38,482 nucleotides of DNA from Chitinophagales bacterium (GTDB taxonomy: Bacteria > Bacteroidota > Bacteroidia > Chitinophagales > Chitinophagaceae): NCBI GenBank assembly GCA_021323755.1, contig JAJPKJ010000072.1, forward strand, positions 1 to 38,482, given 5' to 3'. Below, piece after piece: positions 7,847-15,267 of this stretch (its first letter is position 1; each line of letters starts with the position of its first letter). The notes beneath the pieces were generated by a model. That model did not search any database and was not told where the DNA came from. It saw only the letters and a program-made list of their open reading frames with translations. The translations under genes and the position numbers were made by a program.

Positions 7847-9982
7847 TTATCTATTTATGGTTGCGGTTTTATTTTTTCCAATATCGACTCCCAGGCGTTG
7901 TATGTAAGCGATCAGGGCAATCACCTCTTTTTTGGGTGACACACGAATGCTGTCATTTAACAGGTTATCCGAAATTTGTTTTGCCTGATCATTCAAATCA
8001 TCCAATGCCCGGTTTTCATACCCCTTTTCATAAGGCACGCCTAATTTTCTCATCGCATTGATTTTCGCAGCCATCGTAGAAACATCAAGATCCTGCTCAA
8101 GCATGAAAGAATAAGAAGGCATGATTGACCCCTCACTCATCGAAGAGGGCTCGCGAAAATGACGGAAATGCCATCCATTGGTTTTTTTAAGATTGCCGGT
8201 TCCTTCTCTTGCCAAATCAGGGCCGATGCGTTTGCTTCCCCATTGGAAAGGATGATCATAGACGAATTCCCCTGCTTTGGAATATTCACCATAACGTTCT
8301 GTTTCGCTTCTGAAAGGACGAATCATTTGAGAATGGCAGGTATAACATCCTTCGCGAACATAAATATCGCGCCCTTCCAGTTCCAGTGGCGTGTATGGTT
8401 TTACACTGCTGATGGTTGGAATATTTGATTTGATCAAAAATGTCGGCACCAATTCAATAATGCCGCCAATCAGGATCACCACAAGGCTAATGATCATAAA
8501 TTTTACCGGACGCCTTTCAATCCAGCGATGCCAGTGTTCTCCCGGATGTTTCACGTAATTCTTTTCCAGCGGTGCGGCTTCTGCTTCCTCGTTGGGAACT
8601 AATTTTCCTGCTTTCGCCGTCTTGTAAATATTATATACCATGAATATTACACCGACCAAATACAATGTGCCGCCCAATGAGCGCATGGCATAAAATGGTT
8701 TCATGTAGGTGACCGTTTCAAGAAAGGTATATTTCAACTGACCTGATTCAGTAAATTGTTTCCACATGGAACTTTCCTGAAACCCTGCCCAGTACATCGG
8801 TATCGCATAAAACAAAATCCCCAGTGTTCCTAACCAGAAATGGACATTCGCCAATTTCTTTGAATACAAATCCGTTTTATAAATGCGGGGAATAAGCCAG
8901 TATAACACACCAAATGTCAGCATGCCATTCCAGCCTAAAGCGCCAATATGAACGTGTGCAATAATCCAATCTGTGTAATGACTAATCGCGCTCACACTTT
9001 TTAATGAAAGCATCGGTCCCTCGAATGTTGCCATACCATAAGCAGTTACGGCCACCACCATGAATTTTAGGATCACATCATCTCTTACTCTGTCCCAGGC
9101 ACCACGCAGCGTCAGTAATCCATTGATCATGCCCCCCCAACTTGGAAAAATGAGCATGAATGAAAAAACAATTCCCAATGATTGAGCCCAGTTAGGCAGC
9201 GCAGTATATAACAAATGATGCGGCCCGGCCCAGATGTATAAAAAGATCAGGGCCCAAAAATGAATGATAGAAAGACGATAAGAATATATCGGGCGGTTAG
9301 CAGCTTTGGGAAGAAAATAATACATCAATCCCAAGTATGGTGTGGTCAGAAAAAAAGCTACGGCATTATGACCGTACCACCATTGCACCAATGCATCCTG
9401 AACACCGGAATAAATGCTGTAACTCTTTAGCCATGTATAGGGCAATTCACCAGAACGTACGATGTGCAGGACGGCTACGGTAACAAATGTTGCTATATAG
9501 AACCAGATGGCAACGTACAAATGTTTTTCTCTTCTCTTGATGATCGTTCCGAACATATTCCATCCAAAAACAACCCAAATGATGGTAATTGCAATATCGA
9601 TTGGCCAAATCAATTCGGCATATTCTGCTCCCTGCGAAAGTCCAAGAGGAAGGGTAATAGCAGCGCCAACAATGATCAACTGCCAACCCCAGAAATGAAT
9701 CTTACTTAATGTATCACTGAACATTCTTGCCTTGCAAAGACGTTGCAAAGAATAATATACACCCATAAAAATACCATTGCCTACAAAGGCAAAAATCACG
9801 GCATTGGTATGCAATGGGCGTAATCTTCCAAAAGATCCATATTGGGTAATGTTCAGAGAAGGAAAAACCAATTGCAAGGCCACGAACAATCCGGCGAGCA
9901 TACCAACGACTCCCCAAACAATAGTAGCCACTGCAAAATTTTTTACTATTCTGTTGTCGTAATAGAATTTTTCTACCTGCAT
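7847..9982 (-). CDS. ccoNO: cbb3-type cytochrome c oxidase, fused subunits I and II (CcoN-CcoO)
   Basis: A 711 aa catalytic core. Residues 1-470 are CcoN with about 12 helices. Ligands are visible: H58 (RPLHTN, low-spin haem b), H205 in WWYGHN and H255/H256 in AGPHH (Cu_B), and H343/H345 in AHVHIG (haem b3 and b). Y203 just before H205 matches the position discussed for the active-site Tyr-His region, though in cbb3 enzymes the cross-linked Tyr comes from another helix. After a charged linker, residues about 500-711 are CcoO: one membrane anchor and a mono-haem cytochrome c with CYTCH (C546, C549, H550) and the CcoO signature SQMIRPFRSE. The N-O fusion is common in Bacteroidota. It reduces O2 to water with high affinity and conserves energy. 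It lies 7 bp after ccoS. Confidence 0.97.
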   Translation of the reverse strand: MQVEKFYYDNRIVKNFAVATIVWGVVGMLAGLFVALQLVFPSLNITQYGSFGRLRPLHTNAVIFAFVGNGIFMGVYYSLQRLCKARMFSDTLSKIHFWGWQLIIVGAAITLPLGLSQGAEYAELIWPIDIAITIIWVVFGWNMFGTIIKRREKHLYVAIWFYIATFVTVAVLHIVRSGELPYTWLKSYSIYSGVQDALVQWWYGHNAVAFFLTTPYLGLMYYFLPKAANRPIYSYRLSIIHFWALIFLYIWAGPHHLLYTALPNWAQSLGIVFSFMLIFPSWGGMINGLLTLRGAWDRVRDDVILKFMVVAVTAYGMATFEGPMLSLKSVSAISHYTDWIIAHVHIGALGWNGMLTFGVLYWLIPRIYKTDLYSKKLANVHFWLGTLGILFYAIPMYWAGFQESSMWKQFTESGQLKYTFLETVTYMKPFYAMRSLGGTLYLVGVIFMVYNIYKTAKAGKLVPNEEAEAAPLEKNYVKHPGEHWHRWIERRPVKFMIISLVVILIGGIIELVPTFLIKSNIPTISSVKPYTPLELEGRDIYVREGCYTCHSQMIRPFRSETERYGEYSKAGEFVYDHPFQWGSKRIGPDLAREGTGNLKKTNGWHFRHFREPSSMSEGSIMPSYSFMLEQDLDVSTMAAKINAMRKLGVPYEKGYENRALDDLNDQAKQISDNLLNDSIRVSPKKEVIALIAYIQRLGVDIGKNKTATINR

Positions 9983-9989
9983 TTTTTTA

Positions 9990-10178
9990 TTATTTGATTT
10001 TGGTTAAAGTTTTAGAAGCAGAAGCAGTATCTGAAGGCTCCGTGTCATCAAACAACATTCTTATGGAAGGTGTATAATCATCGTCAAATTGACCTGATCT
10101 TACGCTGATTAAAAAGGCAACTAAAAATCCGCCGGCTACAAGTATGCTAACACAGATCAAAAGAAAAAATACACTCAT
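9990..10178 (-). CDS. ccoS: cbb3 oxidase maturation protein CcoS
   Basis: A 62 aa protein with an N-terminal transmembrane helix (about residues 3-24) followed by the CcoS signature of a short acidic tail, here SGQFDDDYTPSIRMLFDD. CcoS is required for cofactor insertion into the cbb3 enzyme in proteobacteria. It is the first gene of the leftward operon ccoS-NO-Q-P-G-H-TauE/SafE; the tandem Crp/Fnr boxes are directly upstream and the predicted TSS (about 10196) leaves an 18 nt leader without a Shine-Dalgarno sequence. Confidence 0.9.
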   Translation of the reverse strand: MSVFFLLICVSILVAGGFLVAFLISVRSGQFDDDYTPSIRMLFDDTEPSDTASASKTLTKIK

Positions 10179-10200
10179 TAATTTTGTTTTTAATCGGATT

Positions 10201-10208
10201 TAAAAGTA
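10201..10208 (-). promoter_or_regulatory. -7 element of the ccoS operon promoter
   Basis: On the minus strand this reads TACTTTTA, one base from the Bacteroidota consensus TAnnTTTG. Its centre is exactly 33 bp downstream of the proximal Crp/Fnr box centre, which would place that box at -41.5. No good -33 element is visible, as expected for an activator-dependent promoter. Confidence 0.5.
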
Positions 10209-10231
10209 GCAGAAGAATTTTTTTTTGATAA

Positions 10232-10243
10232 TGATGTGCATCA
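10232..10243 (-). promoter_or_regulatory. Crp/Fnr-type box, proximal, ccoS operon
   Basis: TGATGTGCATCA is a perfect TGAT-N4-ATCA palindrome whose centre is 59.5 bp before the ccoS ATG. A second palindrome (10254-10265) lies exactly 22 bp further upstream. Position and form match an FNR/FixK-type class II activator site. Confidence 0.7.
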
Positions 10244-10251
10244 AATAAAAA

Positions 10252-10267
10252 GCTGATTGTAATCAGC
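10252..10267 (-). terminator. ccoI terminator hairpin that is also the distal Crp/Fnr-type box
   Basis: The inverted repeat GCTGATTGTAATCAGC, read on the minus strand after the ccoI stop, is followed by five T residues, like a short intrinsic terminator. Its core TGATTGTAATCA (10254-10265) is also a perfect TGA-N6-TCA box exactly 22 bp from the proximal ccoS box. Either or both roles are possible; the 22 bp spacing recurring elsewhere favours an operator role. Confidence 0.5.
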
Positions 10268-10272
10268 CGAAA

Positions 10273-12693
10273 TTATAAGCCTTTGAAACGTGCACTGGCA
10301 GATGATAATACTGACACGAGTAATACAATACTGATGCTGCTTGCAGGCATCAGTATTGCGGCTACCATGGGTGAAAGAATTCCCTGCACCGCAAATGACA
10401 GCCCAACCACATTGTACAGGATCGATAAGACAAAACTTGCAGTAACAATTTTCTTACCTGATTTTGCAAATGCCAGGAATTTGTCTAAGAGCCGGACATT
10501 TTTTCCATCCAATATAGCATCACAGGCAGGGGAAAATCGCGATGTATTATCACTCACGGCAACACCAACATTACTTTGCATCAAAGCGCCTGCATCGTTC
10601 AAACCATCACCAAGCATCAATACATTTTTATGATCTTGTTGAAGCTTTGCAATAAAATCTAGTTTTTGTTGTGGCGACTGTTCGAATTTTAAATTGGCAG
10701 AATCGCCAAATATTTTTCTGAGGTTTCCATTTTCTGAATCATTGTCTCCGGACAGAACCTGCAGTTCGAAATTATTTTTTTGAAGCGCCTTTACTAATTG
10801 CTTTAATCCGTCCCGATATTGATTGGTCACATTAAATTTTCCCATGTACACGTTGTTCATCAGCACGTTTACCTGGGAGCCATTGCCGAACGGAGCCGAG
10901 CCGGGATTCGATTGATTGATAAAACCGGACGACCCCAATTTGATATTCAGATTGTTTGCGCGCGCCTCCAGGCCCTTGCCGGCATATTCCTTGAATTCCT
11001 CAACCGCAATGTCATTTTGCCCATCAATCAATATGGATGAAGCGACCATTTTACTTAACGGATGCGACGATTGCTTGACAACACTTTTTACAGCGATCAA
11101 TTCACGCTCGGTAAGCGGGGTACCCTCGTAGCTCATATTCGACATATTATGTTGGGTGAGGGTTCCTGTTTTATCAAAAACAATGGTGTCAATTTTTGAT
11201 AATGATTCAATAACGTTCGCATTTTTCAAGTACATTTTATTTTTTCCAAAAATGCGGAGCATGTTCCCATAAGTGAATGTGGCGGAAAGTAAGAGCGAGC
11301 ACGGGCAGGCAATAATTAAAACGGAGGAGACAGCCGGCAATATTTTTGCCGGATTCTCAATCCACCAAAATATTAAGGTTGCAGCGGCAACAGTGAATAA
11401 TGCCAAAGTAAAATACCTGCTCCATGGATGAATGAAAGATTTATCTTCATTCTTTTTTTGATGAAAAATATCGTTATTCCAAAGCTGTGTAATATAATTC
11501 TGTGAAACTTCACCGGCAACCTGTAGTTGTATTGCCCTACCCATTTGCTTGCCGCCAGCGTAAATGAGATCTCCGTTTTTTTTATGGACAGGCGTATTTT
11601 CACCGCTGACAAAACTGTAATCAACATTTGCATTACCACCGATCAAAATGGCATCGGCAGGGATCATTTCCTCATTTCGTATTACTATCGTATCCCCTTT
11701 TTTTAATTGGGTAACAGGAATGTTTTTTTCCGTCCCGTTATTGGTGACTGTAACACCAAGGGGGAAATAAGAACGGTAATTGCGATCAAAAGAAAATGAA
11801 TCATACGTTTTATCCTGAAACCATCTCCCAATCAGCATAAAAAAAACAATGCCCGCTCCCGAATCTAAATAACCTGCCCCATGACCGCTAATGATCTCAA
11901 CATAACTTCTGGCATAAGTGACCAATATGGCTATTGCAATCGGTGCGTCTATATTCAGATATTTTTGTTGCAAACCCTTCCATGCGGAAATAAAAAACCC
12001 GGATGCGCTGAAAAATAGAACAGGCAGCGACAAAACAAGATTTAACCAGGTAAAAGTTTCTTTTAATCCTGCTTGCTCAATCTTCCCTGAAGAAAAATAT
12101 TCAGGAAAACTGAGCATCATAATATTTGCAAAACAAAATCCCGCAACCCCGATCTTATAAATACGCTGATGATTGAAATTTGATTTTTTTTGAGTGGTAG
12201 TGCTTTCCAGATTGATATTCGGTTCATAGCCAATGAATGAAAGCAGCTCCACCACCTTACGTAAAGAAATCTTTTGCGGATCGAAAATGATAAATACTTC
12301 TCTACGCTGAAAATTGGTTTGCGATTTAATGATACCCGGATCAATCCGATGCAGATTCTCCAGTAAGTAAACGCATGAGGAGCAATGCATCTGCGGCAGC
12401 GAAAAAGTGACGTTGACCTGCGAATCGCTATTGAATTGCACCAACTTTGCCATTATGGAGACATCATCGAGATAAGCAAAACGCGCGCTGATAAATTTGC
12501 CCTTTGTTTTGATCCCAGGAGCTTTGTCGAATTCATAATAGATACAGAGATCATTTTCATTCAATAATAAGTAGACTTGTTTGCAACTTTCACAGCAAAA
12601 ATATTTCTCATCAACGCTTATATTGTCATCGTTACAAACTTCGCCACAATGAAAACACTTTATTCTTTCGTTCGCGGATTTTGTTTTTATCAT
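10273..12693 (-). CDS. ccoI: Copper-exporting P1B-type ATPase for cbb3 assembly
   Basis: An 806 aa ATPase moving Cu+ across the inner membrane, in this family to supply Cu_B of cbb3 oxidase. The N-terminus has a Cys-rich putative metal-binding region (CFHCGEVC ... CCESC, residues 13-37), typical of the FixI/CcoI group. A heavy-metal domain with MHCSSC (C104, C107) follows. The membrane metal site is CPC (C463-P-C465), the phosphorylated Asp is D507 in DKTGTLT, and the hinge is GDGLNDAGAL. Length and order match CcoI. It lies upstream of ccoS on the same strand but is separated from it by a terminator-like hairpin and the ccoS promoter, so it is probably a separate transcript starting at or before the DUF2892 gene. 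Confidence 0.95.
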   Translation of the reverse strand: MIKTKSANERIKCFHCGEVCNDDNISVDEKYFCCESCKQVYLLLNENDLCIYYEFDKAPGIKTKGKFISARFAYLDDVSIMAKLVQFNSDSQVNVTFSLPQMHCSSCVYLLENLHRIDPGIIKSQTNFQRREVFIIFDPQKISLRKVVELLSFIGYEPNINLESTTTQKKSNFNHQRIYKIGVAGFCFANIMMLSFPEYFSSGKIEQAGLKETFTWLNLVLSLPVLFFSASGFFISAWKGLQQKYLNIDAPIAIAILVTYARSYVEIISGHGAGYLDSGAGIVFFMLIGRWFQDKTYDSFSFDRNYRSYFPLGVTVTNNGTEKNIPVTQLKKGDTIVIRNEEMIPADAILIGGNANVDYSFVSGENTPVHKKNGDLIYAGGKQMGRAIQLQVAGEVSQNYITQLWNNDIFHQKKNEDKSFIHPWSRYFTLALFTVAAATLIFWWIENPAKILPAVSSVLIIACPCSLLLSATFTYGNMLRIFGKNKMYLKNANVIESLSKIDTIVFDKTGTLTQHNMSNMSYEGTPLTERELIAVKSVVKQSSHPLSKMVASSILIDGQNDIAVEEFKEYAGKGLEARANNLNIKLGSSGFINQSNPGSAPFGNGSQVNVLMNNVYMGKFNVTNQYRDGLKQLVKALQKNNFELQVLSGDNDSENGNLRKIFGDSANLKFEQSPQQKLDFIAKLQQDHKNVLMLGDGLNDAGALMQSNVGVAVSDNTSRFSPACDAILDGKNVRLLDKFLAFAKSGKKIVTASFVLSILYNVVGLSFAVQGILSPMVAAILMPASSISIVLLVSVLSSASARFKGL

Positions 12694-12708
12694 TGCGCTT
12701 GCTTAAAA

Positions 12709-12906
12709 TTAATTACTGGCAACTTTTTTTGAGCAGGTGCTTAATCCTATGATACTGTAAAGCGGACAAAACGATACGGATGCAGTGAGAAACGGCACTA
12801 TTGCCAAAAGGCCCCACCAGCTTTTATAGTGAATACCCATTACGGCAATTGCTATTGTTAGCATAAAGCGAATGAATTGATCTGCGGTCCCAACATTACT
12901 TTTCAT
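12709..12906 (-). CDS. DUF2892-type small membrane protein
   Basis: A 65 aa protein with two hydrophobic segments (about 10-22 and 30-50) and the family pattern NVGTADQFIRFMLTIAI ... CPLYSIIGLSTC. Such proteins (YgaP membrane-domain-like, PF11127) occur alone or fused to rhodanese and redox domains. The role is unknown. It ends 15 bp before ccoI, so the two are likely co-transcribed. The C-terminal cysteine pair invites a guess at thiol or metal handling, but nothing here proves it. Confidence 0.85.
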   Translation of the reverse strand: MKSNVGTADQFIRFMLTIAIAVMGIHYKSWWGLLAIVPFLTASVSFCPLYSIIGLSTCSKKVASN

Positions 12907-12927
12907 AAATTATTATTTTATTTTGGT

Positions 12928-13131
12928 TTATAGCGGATCGTTTTTCCTTCCTCGCAAATAACCTGTAGGCTCTTCAGGCATGATCCATTTTTTAAAATCA
13001 TTCTTATCGTTCACCATTCTTTTGGTTTTTCTTTCTCCCTCTCTACTCATGATATCATTTATGAGAAGATCAATTTTTCTATGCGATAATTTCGGCATTT
13101 CTCTATAGCCAATTTGTTTATGTATGATCAT
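12928..13131 (-). CDS. Hypothetical small basic protein
   Basis: A possible 67 aa product, strongly charged and basic, without membrane segment or recognised motif. A later ATG at 13098 (MPKLSHRKIDLL) would give 56 aa and may be the real start. It fills the gap between its neighbours on the same strand (21 bp before the DUF2892 gene), which supports it being real. I do not recognise it. Confidence 0.5.
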   Translation of the reverse strand: MIIHKQIGYREMPKLSHRKIDLLINDIMSREGERKTKRMVNDKNDFKKWIMPEEPTGYLRGRKNDPL

Positions 13132-13165
13132 ACAATGGCTTTTAAAAAATTTTCAAATTATTTTG

Positions 13166-13537
13166 CTAATTGAAATGGCTGCTTATTTGCTTTCCTTCTT
13201 CATTAGCCTCATCCAGGGACCATTCATTTGTTAGGGTAGTTTCTACCCAAACATTCCCTGATTTTCTAAACACGCGGGCTGTTAATCCCAATATTTTTTC
13301 AAGTTCTTTTTCCACTGCTGTAACTGATCTTTTCCTGCTTATATCAATCATTGCAATCCCGTCATAAAAACCTTCAAGGTATTTTCTTGACTCACTGATG
13401 GAATATGAGTCCGTTTTATACAAAAGATGATGAGATGGTATTTGCTTAAAGAATTCAATCTTCAAAAAAGGATAATAAGCATTAAAATCACTTTGAATAC
13501 TTTTTAGCGAACTACTCTGATCGATCTTCAATATCAT
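13166..13537 (-). CDS. Conserved hypothetical protein (123 aa)
   Basis: A soluble protein without signal peptide. The C-terminal half (TAVEKELEKILGLTARVFRKSGNVW, then TTLTNEWSLDEANEEGKQIS; residues about 75-120) looks like a compact alpha/beta domain I associate with small uncharacterised Bacteroidota proteins, but I cannot name it. It lies on the same strand as the DUF2892 and ccoI genes and downstream of the hsp20 terminator. No Crp/Fnr box or clear -7 element is seen in the short gap upstream, so its promoter is unresolved; read-through from hsp20 is possible. Confidence 0.7.
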   Translation of the reverse strand: MILKIDQSSSLKSIQSDFNAYYPFLKIEFFKQIPSHHLLYKTDSYSISESRKYLEGFYDGIAMIDISRKRSVTAVEKELEKILGLTARVFRKSGNVWVETTLTNEWSLDEANEEGKQISSHFN

Positions 13538-13561
13538 AAATAAATTTTACCAGCTGTTTTC

Positions 13562-13588
13562 AAAAAAGCCCGCCGCATTTGCGACGGG
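13562..13588 (-). terminator. Intrinsic terminator after hsp20
   Basis: An 8 bp GC-rich stem (13569-13576 with 13581-13588, one G-T wobble), loop of four, followed on the minus strand by C and six T residues. It lies 34 bp after the hsp20 stop. Confidence 0.85.
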
Positions 13589-13621
13589 TGTCCTCGGATA
13601 CGTTAACGAGATAAACATCCC

Positions 13622-14059
13622 TTACTTTACTGCAATGGTTTTTGCAGTTACCTTTTTAGTTTCTTCTTTTTTGGGCAGCGTCATTTTCAAAATACCATTA
13701 TCATAGGTTGCCTCAATCTTTTCTGCATTTACTCCGTCCGGCAAAGTGAATGTGCGGGAAAAAGAAGAATAGTTATATTCTCTTCTTGTGTAATGTTCAT
13801 CCTTTTCATTCTTGCTTTCTTCTTTTTCAGCACTAAGTGTCATCAGGTTTCCTTCAACATGGATCTTAAAATCATCCTTCTTTAATCCGGGGACAGCAAG
13901 CGCGATTTTATAATCTTCCTTATTTTCTGTTACGTTCACTGCGGGTACTGAAAATGTCCTTTCAAACCTGTCATCAAATACTTCATTCCACGGACTGAAA
14001 AAATTATTGAAAACAGATGGCAGGAATTCATTTTTTCTGCTCAATGATTTCGTTGACAT
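13622..14059 (-). CDS. Small heat-shock protein, Hsp20/alpha-crystallin family
   Basis: A 145 aa ATP-independent holdase. The N-terminus is short and Phe-rich (FLPSVFNNFFSPW), the alpha-crystallin domain spans about residues 40-130 with PGLKKDDFKIHVEGN and the late motif ATYDNGILKMTLPK, and the tail is Lys-rich. The frame stays open upstream to 14167, but the start at 14059 is chosen because it is preceded by a strong AGGAGG four bases away and because the predicted -7 element at 14105-14112 puts the TSS near 14100, which excludes the longer form. The strong Shine-Dalgarno sequence is unusual in this window. A tandem Crp/Fnr-type array lies upstream, suggesting low-oxygen rather than only heat control. 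Confidence 0.95.
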   Translation of the reverse strand: MSTKSLSRKNEFLPSVFNNFFSPWNEVFDDRFERTFSVPAVNVTENKEDYKIALAVPGLKKDDFKIHVEGNLMTLSAEKEESKNEKDEHYTRREYNYSSFSRTFTLPDGVNAEKIEATYDNGILKMTLPKKEETKKVTAKTIAVK

Positions 14060-14061
14060 AT

Positions 14062-14070
14062 AACCTCCTT
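14062..14070 (-). promoter_or_regulatory. Strong Shine-Dalgarno sequence of hsp20
   Basis: On the minus strand this reads AAGGAGGTT, with GGAGG ending four bases before the ATG at 14059. It decides the start codon and stands out because most genes here have none. Confidence 0.8.
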
Positions 14071-14104
14071 GTTTTTTATAATTATCTAAGTGTTTTTTAC
14101 GGTA

Positions 14105-14112
14105 CAAATGTA
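14105..14112 (-). promoter_or_regulatory. -7 element of the hsp20 promoter
   Basis: TACATTTG on the minus strand is an exact match to TAnnTTTG. Its centre is 33 bp from the centre of the degenerate proximal box at 14136-14147; TSS is predicted near 14100, giving a leader of about 41 nt. Confidence 0.6.
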
Positions 14113-14135
14113 TCCTGGGCGAACCGCCAAATAAA

Positions 14136-14169
14136 GAACGACGGTCATGCTGAAAGATGAGTTTCATCA
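14136..14169 (-). promoter_or_regulatory. Tandem Crp/Fnr-type boxes, hsp20 promoter
   Basis: The distal box 14158-14169 (TGAGTTTCATCA) is a full TGA-N6-TCA, located inside the end of the neighbouring usp gene. Exactly 22 bp closer to hsp20 is a degenerate copy, 14136-14147 (GAACGACGGTCA), retaining one half-site. The geometry is the same as in the other arrays. Confidence 0.5.
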
Positions 14170-15089
14170 GTATGCCTCATCTTCTTTTTGTCTTCGCCGT
14201 TTCCCTTGAATTTATTGGTTGAATCGGGGCGATCACCCATTTCAATGTGATTGCTGTTCTGCTTTGCATTAGTTGCAAAAACAGATAATACGGGGACTTG
14301 TGAATGAAGAATGATCTGTTTGGAATTACTTTTTCTGAATAATGATTCCAGAAAACCATGATTCTCCGGAATAACAATCAGTAAATCTGGTTTATTTTCT
14401 GCAATGAAACTGTTGATGCCTTCGTCCACTCCTTTTTCATACCTGAAATAAAACTTAGGTGAAAATTCTGCAAGGTTATCCTGTAAAGTCTTAATACCGC
14501 CTCCAATTTCACTTTGACCATTCTCCTCTTTTCTTACATGGATGATATCCGGCGAGACCCCAAAAGCGTTGAGCCATTCTTTTGTAAATAATAAGGATAT
14601 ATCTTTTTCTTCGCTATCCAGATCAGAAGCTATCGCAATACTTTTTATTTTTTTAAAAGATACATCTTCCGGAACGATCAGAACCGGGTATAATGAATGA
14701 TGAATGAGCTTTAGCATATTACTCCCCATAAAGAATCTTTTTGCGTTGTTGTTTTTAAAGCCCATGATAATAGCAAATGGTTTTTTCCGGTAACTTAATT
14801 TTTCTATTTCAAATTCAACTGTCCCGTATTGAATCTCTGAATGTATATTTATTTTATTTTTTGTTCTGGCTATCAGTTTTTTCTGCAAATCATCCATATT
14901 TGATCGTTCGATGCTTTCAATTTCATTATATTCAAATTCCGTCATTGGCACCTGAAATGGGGTTGCCGGGATCTCAATAACATGAACCAAAATAAGATCT
15001 GTTCTTAAGAACATGGCAATGTCTGCGGCATAATTTGCTGCATTCTGAGAGGCTGGTGAAAAATCTGTGGCGACAATTATCGGTTTCAT
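14145..15089 (-). CDS. Universal stress protein, two tandem Usp domains
   Basis: A 314 aa cytosolic protein. The first UspA domain (about 1-145) starts with MKPIIVATDFSPAS and ends with the family GSNMLKLIHHSLYPVLIV; the second (about 150-285) is more diverged and ends in KQIILHSQVPVLSV. The last 30 residues are a hydrophilic tail. The ORF can be extended to 15170, but that start lies upstream of the predicted TSS (about 15103) and before the family N-terminus, so ATG 15089 is used. The role is inferred from the family: survival under starvation or respiratory stress. It is divergent from the flavin-binding-like gene at 15268, each with its own Crp/Fnr pair. Confidence 0.9.
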   Translation of the reverse strand: MKPIIVATDFSPASQNAANYAADIAMFLRTDLILVHVIEIPATPFQVPMTEFEYNEIESIERSNMDDLQKKLIARTKNKINIHSEIQYGTVEFEIEKLSYRKKPFAIIMGFKNNNAKRFFMGSNMLKLIHHSLYPVLIVPEDVSFKKIKSIAIASDLDSEEKDISLLFTKEWLNAFGVSPDIIHVRKEENGQSEIGGGIKTLQDNLAEFSPKFYFRYEKGVDEGINSFIAENKPDLLIVIPENHGFLESLFRKSNSKQIILHSQVPVLSVFATNAKQNSNHIEMGDRPDSTNKFKGNGEDKKKMRHTDETHLSA

Positions 15090-15107
15090 AAAAATATTTT
15101 GATCTAT

Positions 15108-15115
15108 TGAAATTA
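15108..15115 (-). promoter_or_regulatory. -7-like element of the usp promoter
   Basis: TAATTTCA on the minus strand, a partial match to TAnnTTTG, centred exactly 33 bp from the proximal box centre at 15144.5. Predicted leader of 14 nt. Confidence 0.45.
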
Positions 15116-15138
15116 TATGCTCCAAATAGAGATAATGA

Positions 15139-15172
15139 TGATGCCGGTCAACCTCACTCATGATAATCATCA
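15139..15172 (-). promoter_or_regulatory. Tandem Crp/Fnr-type boxes, usp promoter
   Basis: Two full TGA-N6-TCA palindromes: 15139-15150 (TGATGCCGGTCA) and 15161-15172 (TGATAATCATCA), exactly 22 bp apart. The proximal centre is 55.5 bp from the ATG at 15089. Confidence 0.7.
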
Positions 15173-15186
15173 GTTAATTTGAGCGA

Positions 15187-15220
15187 TGATAAAAGTCATA
15201 ACTATAAATGAGCATTGTCA
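15187..15220 (+). promoter_or_regulatory. Tandem Crp/Fnr-type boxes, promoter of the 15268 operon
   Basis: Two full TGA-N6-TCA palindromes: 15187-15198 (TGATAAAAGTCA) and 15209-15220 (TGAGCATTGTCA), again exactly 22 bp apart. The proximal centre is 53.5 bp before the ATG. This pair is offset 26 bp from the divergent pair, so it appears to be a separate array. Confidence 0.7.
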
Positions 15221-15243
15221 GTAAAAGCAGATTCACTGACCTA

Positions 15244-15251
15244 TAGATTTA
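15244..15251 (+). promoter_or_regulatory. -7 element of the 15268 operon
   Basis: TAGATTTA, one base from TAnnTTTG, centred exactly 33 bp after the proximal box centre. Predicted TSS about 15256, a 12 nt leader. Confidence 0.5.
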
Positions 15252-15267
15252 CACGAAACAAAAAATT

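Noticed and set aside
14060-14167. Longer hsp20 start (14167)
   Set aside because: The extension overlaps the upstream usp gene, lies before the predicted TSS and lacks the strong ribosome-binding site found at 14059.
15090-15170. Longer usp start (15170)
   Set aside because: It would run through the predicted promoter and one operator box, and the Usp domain begins at 15089.
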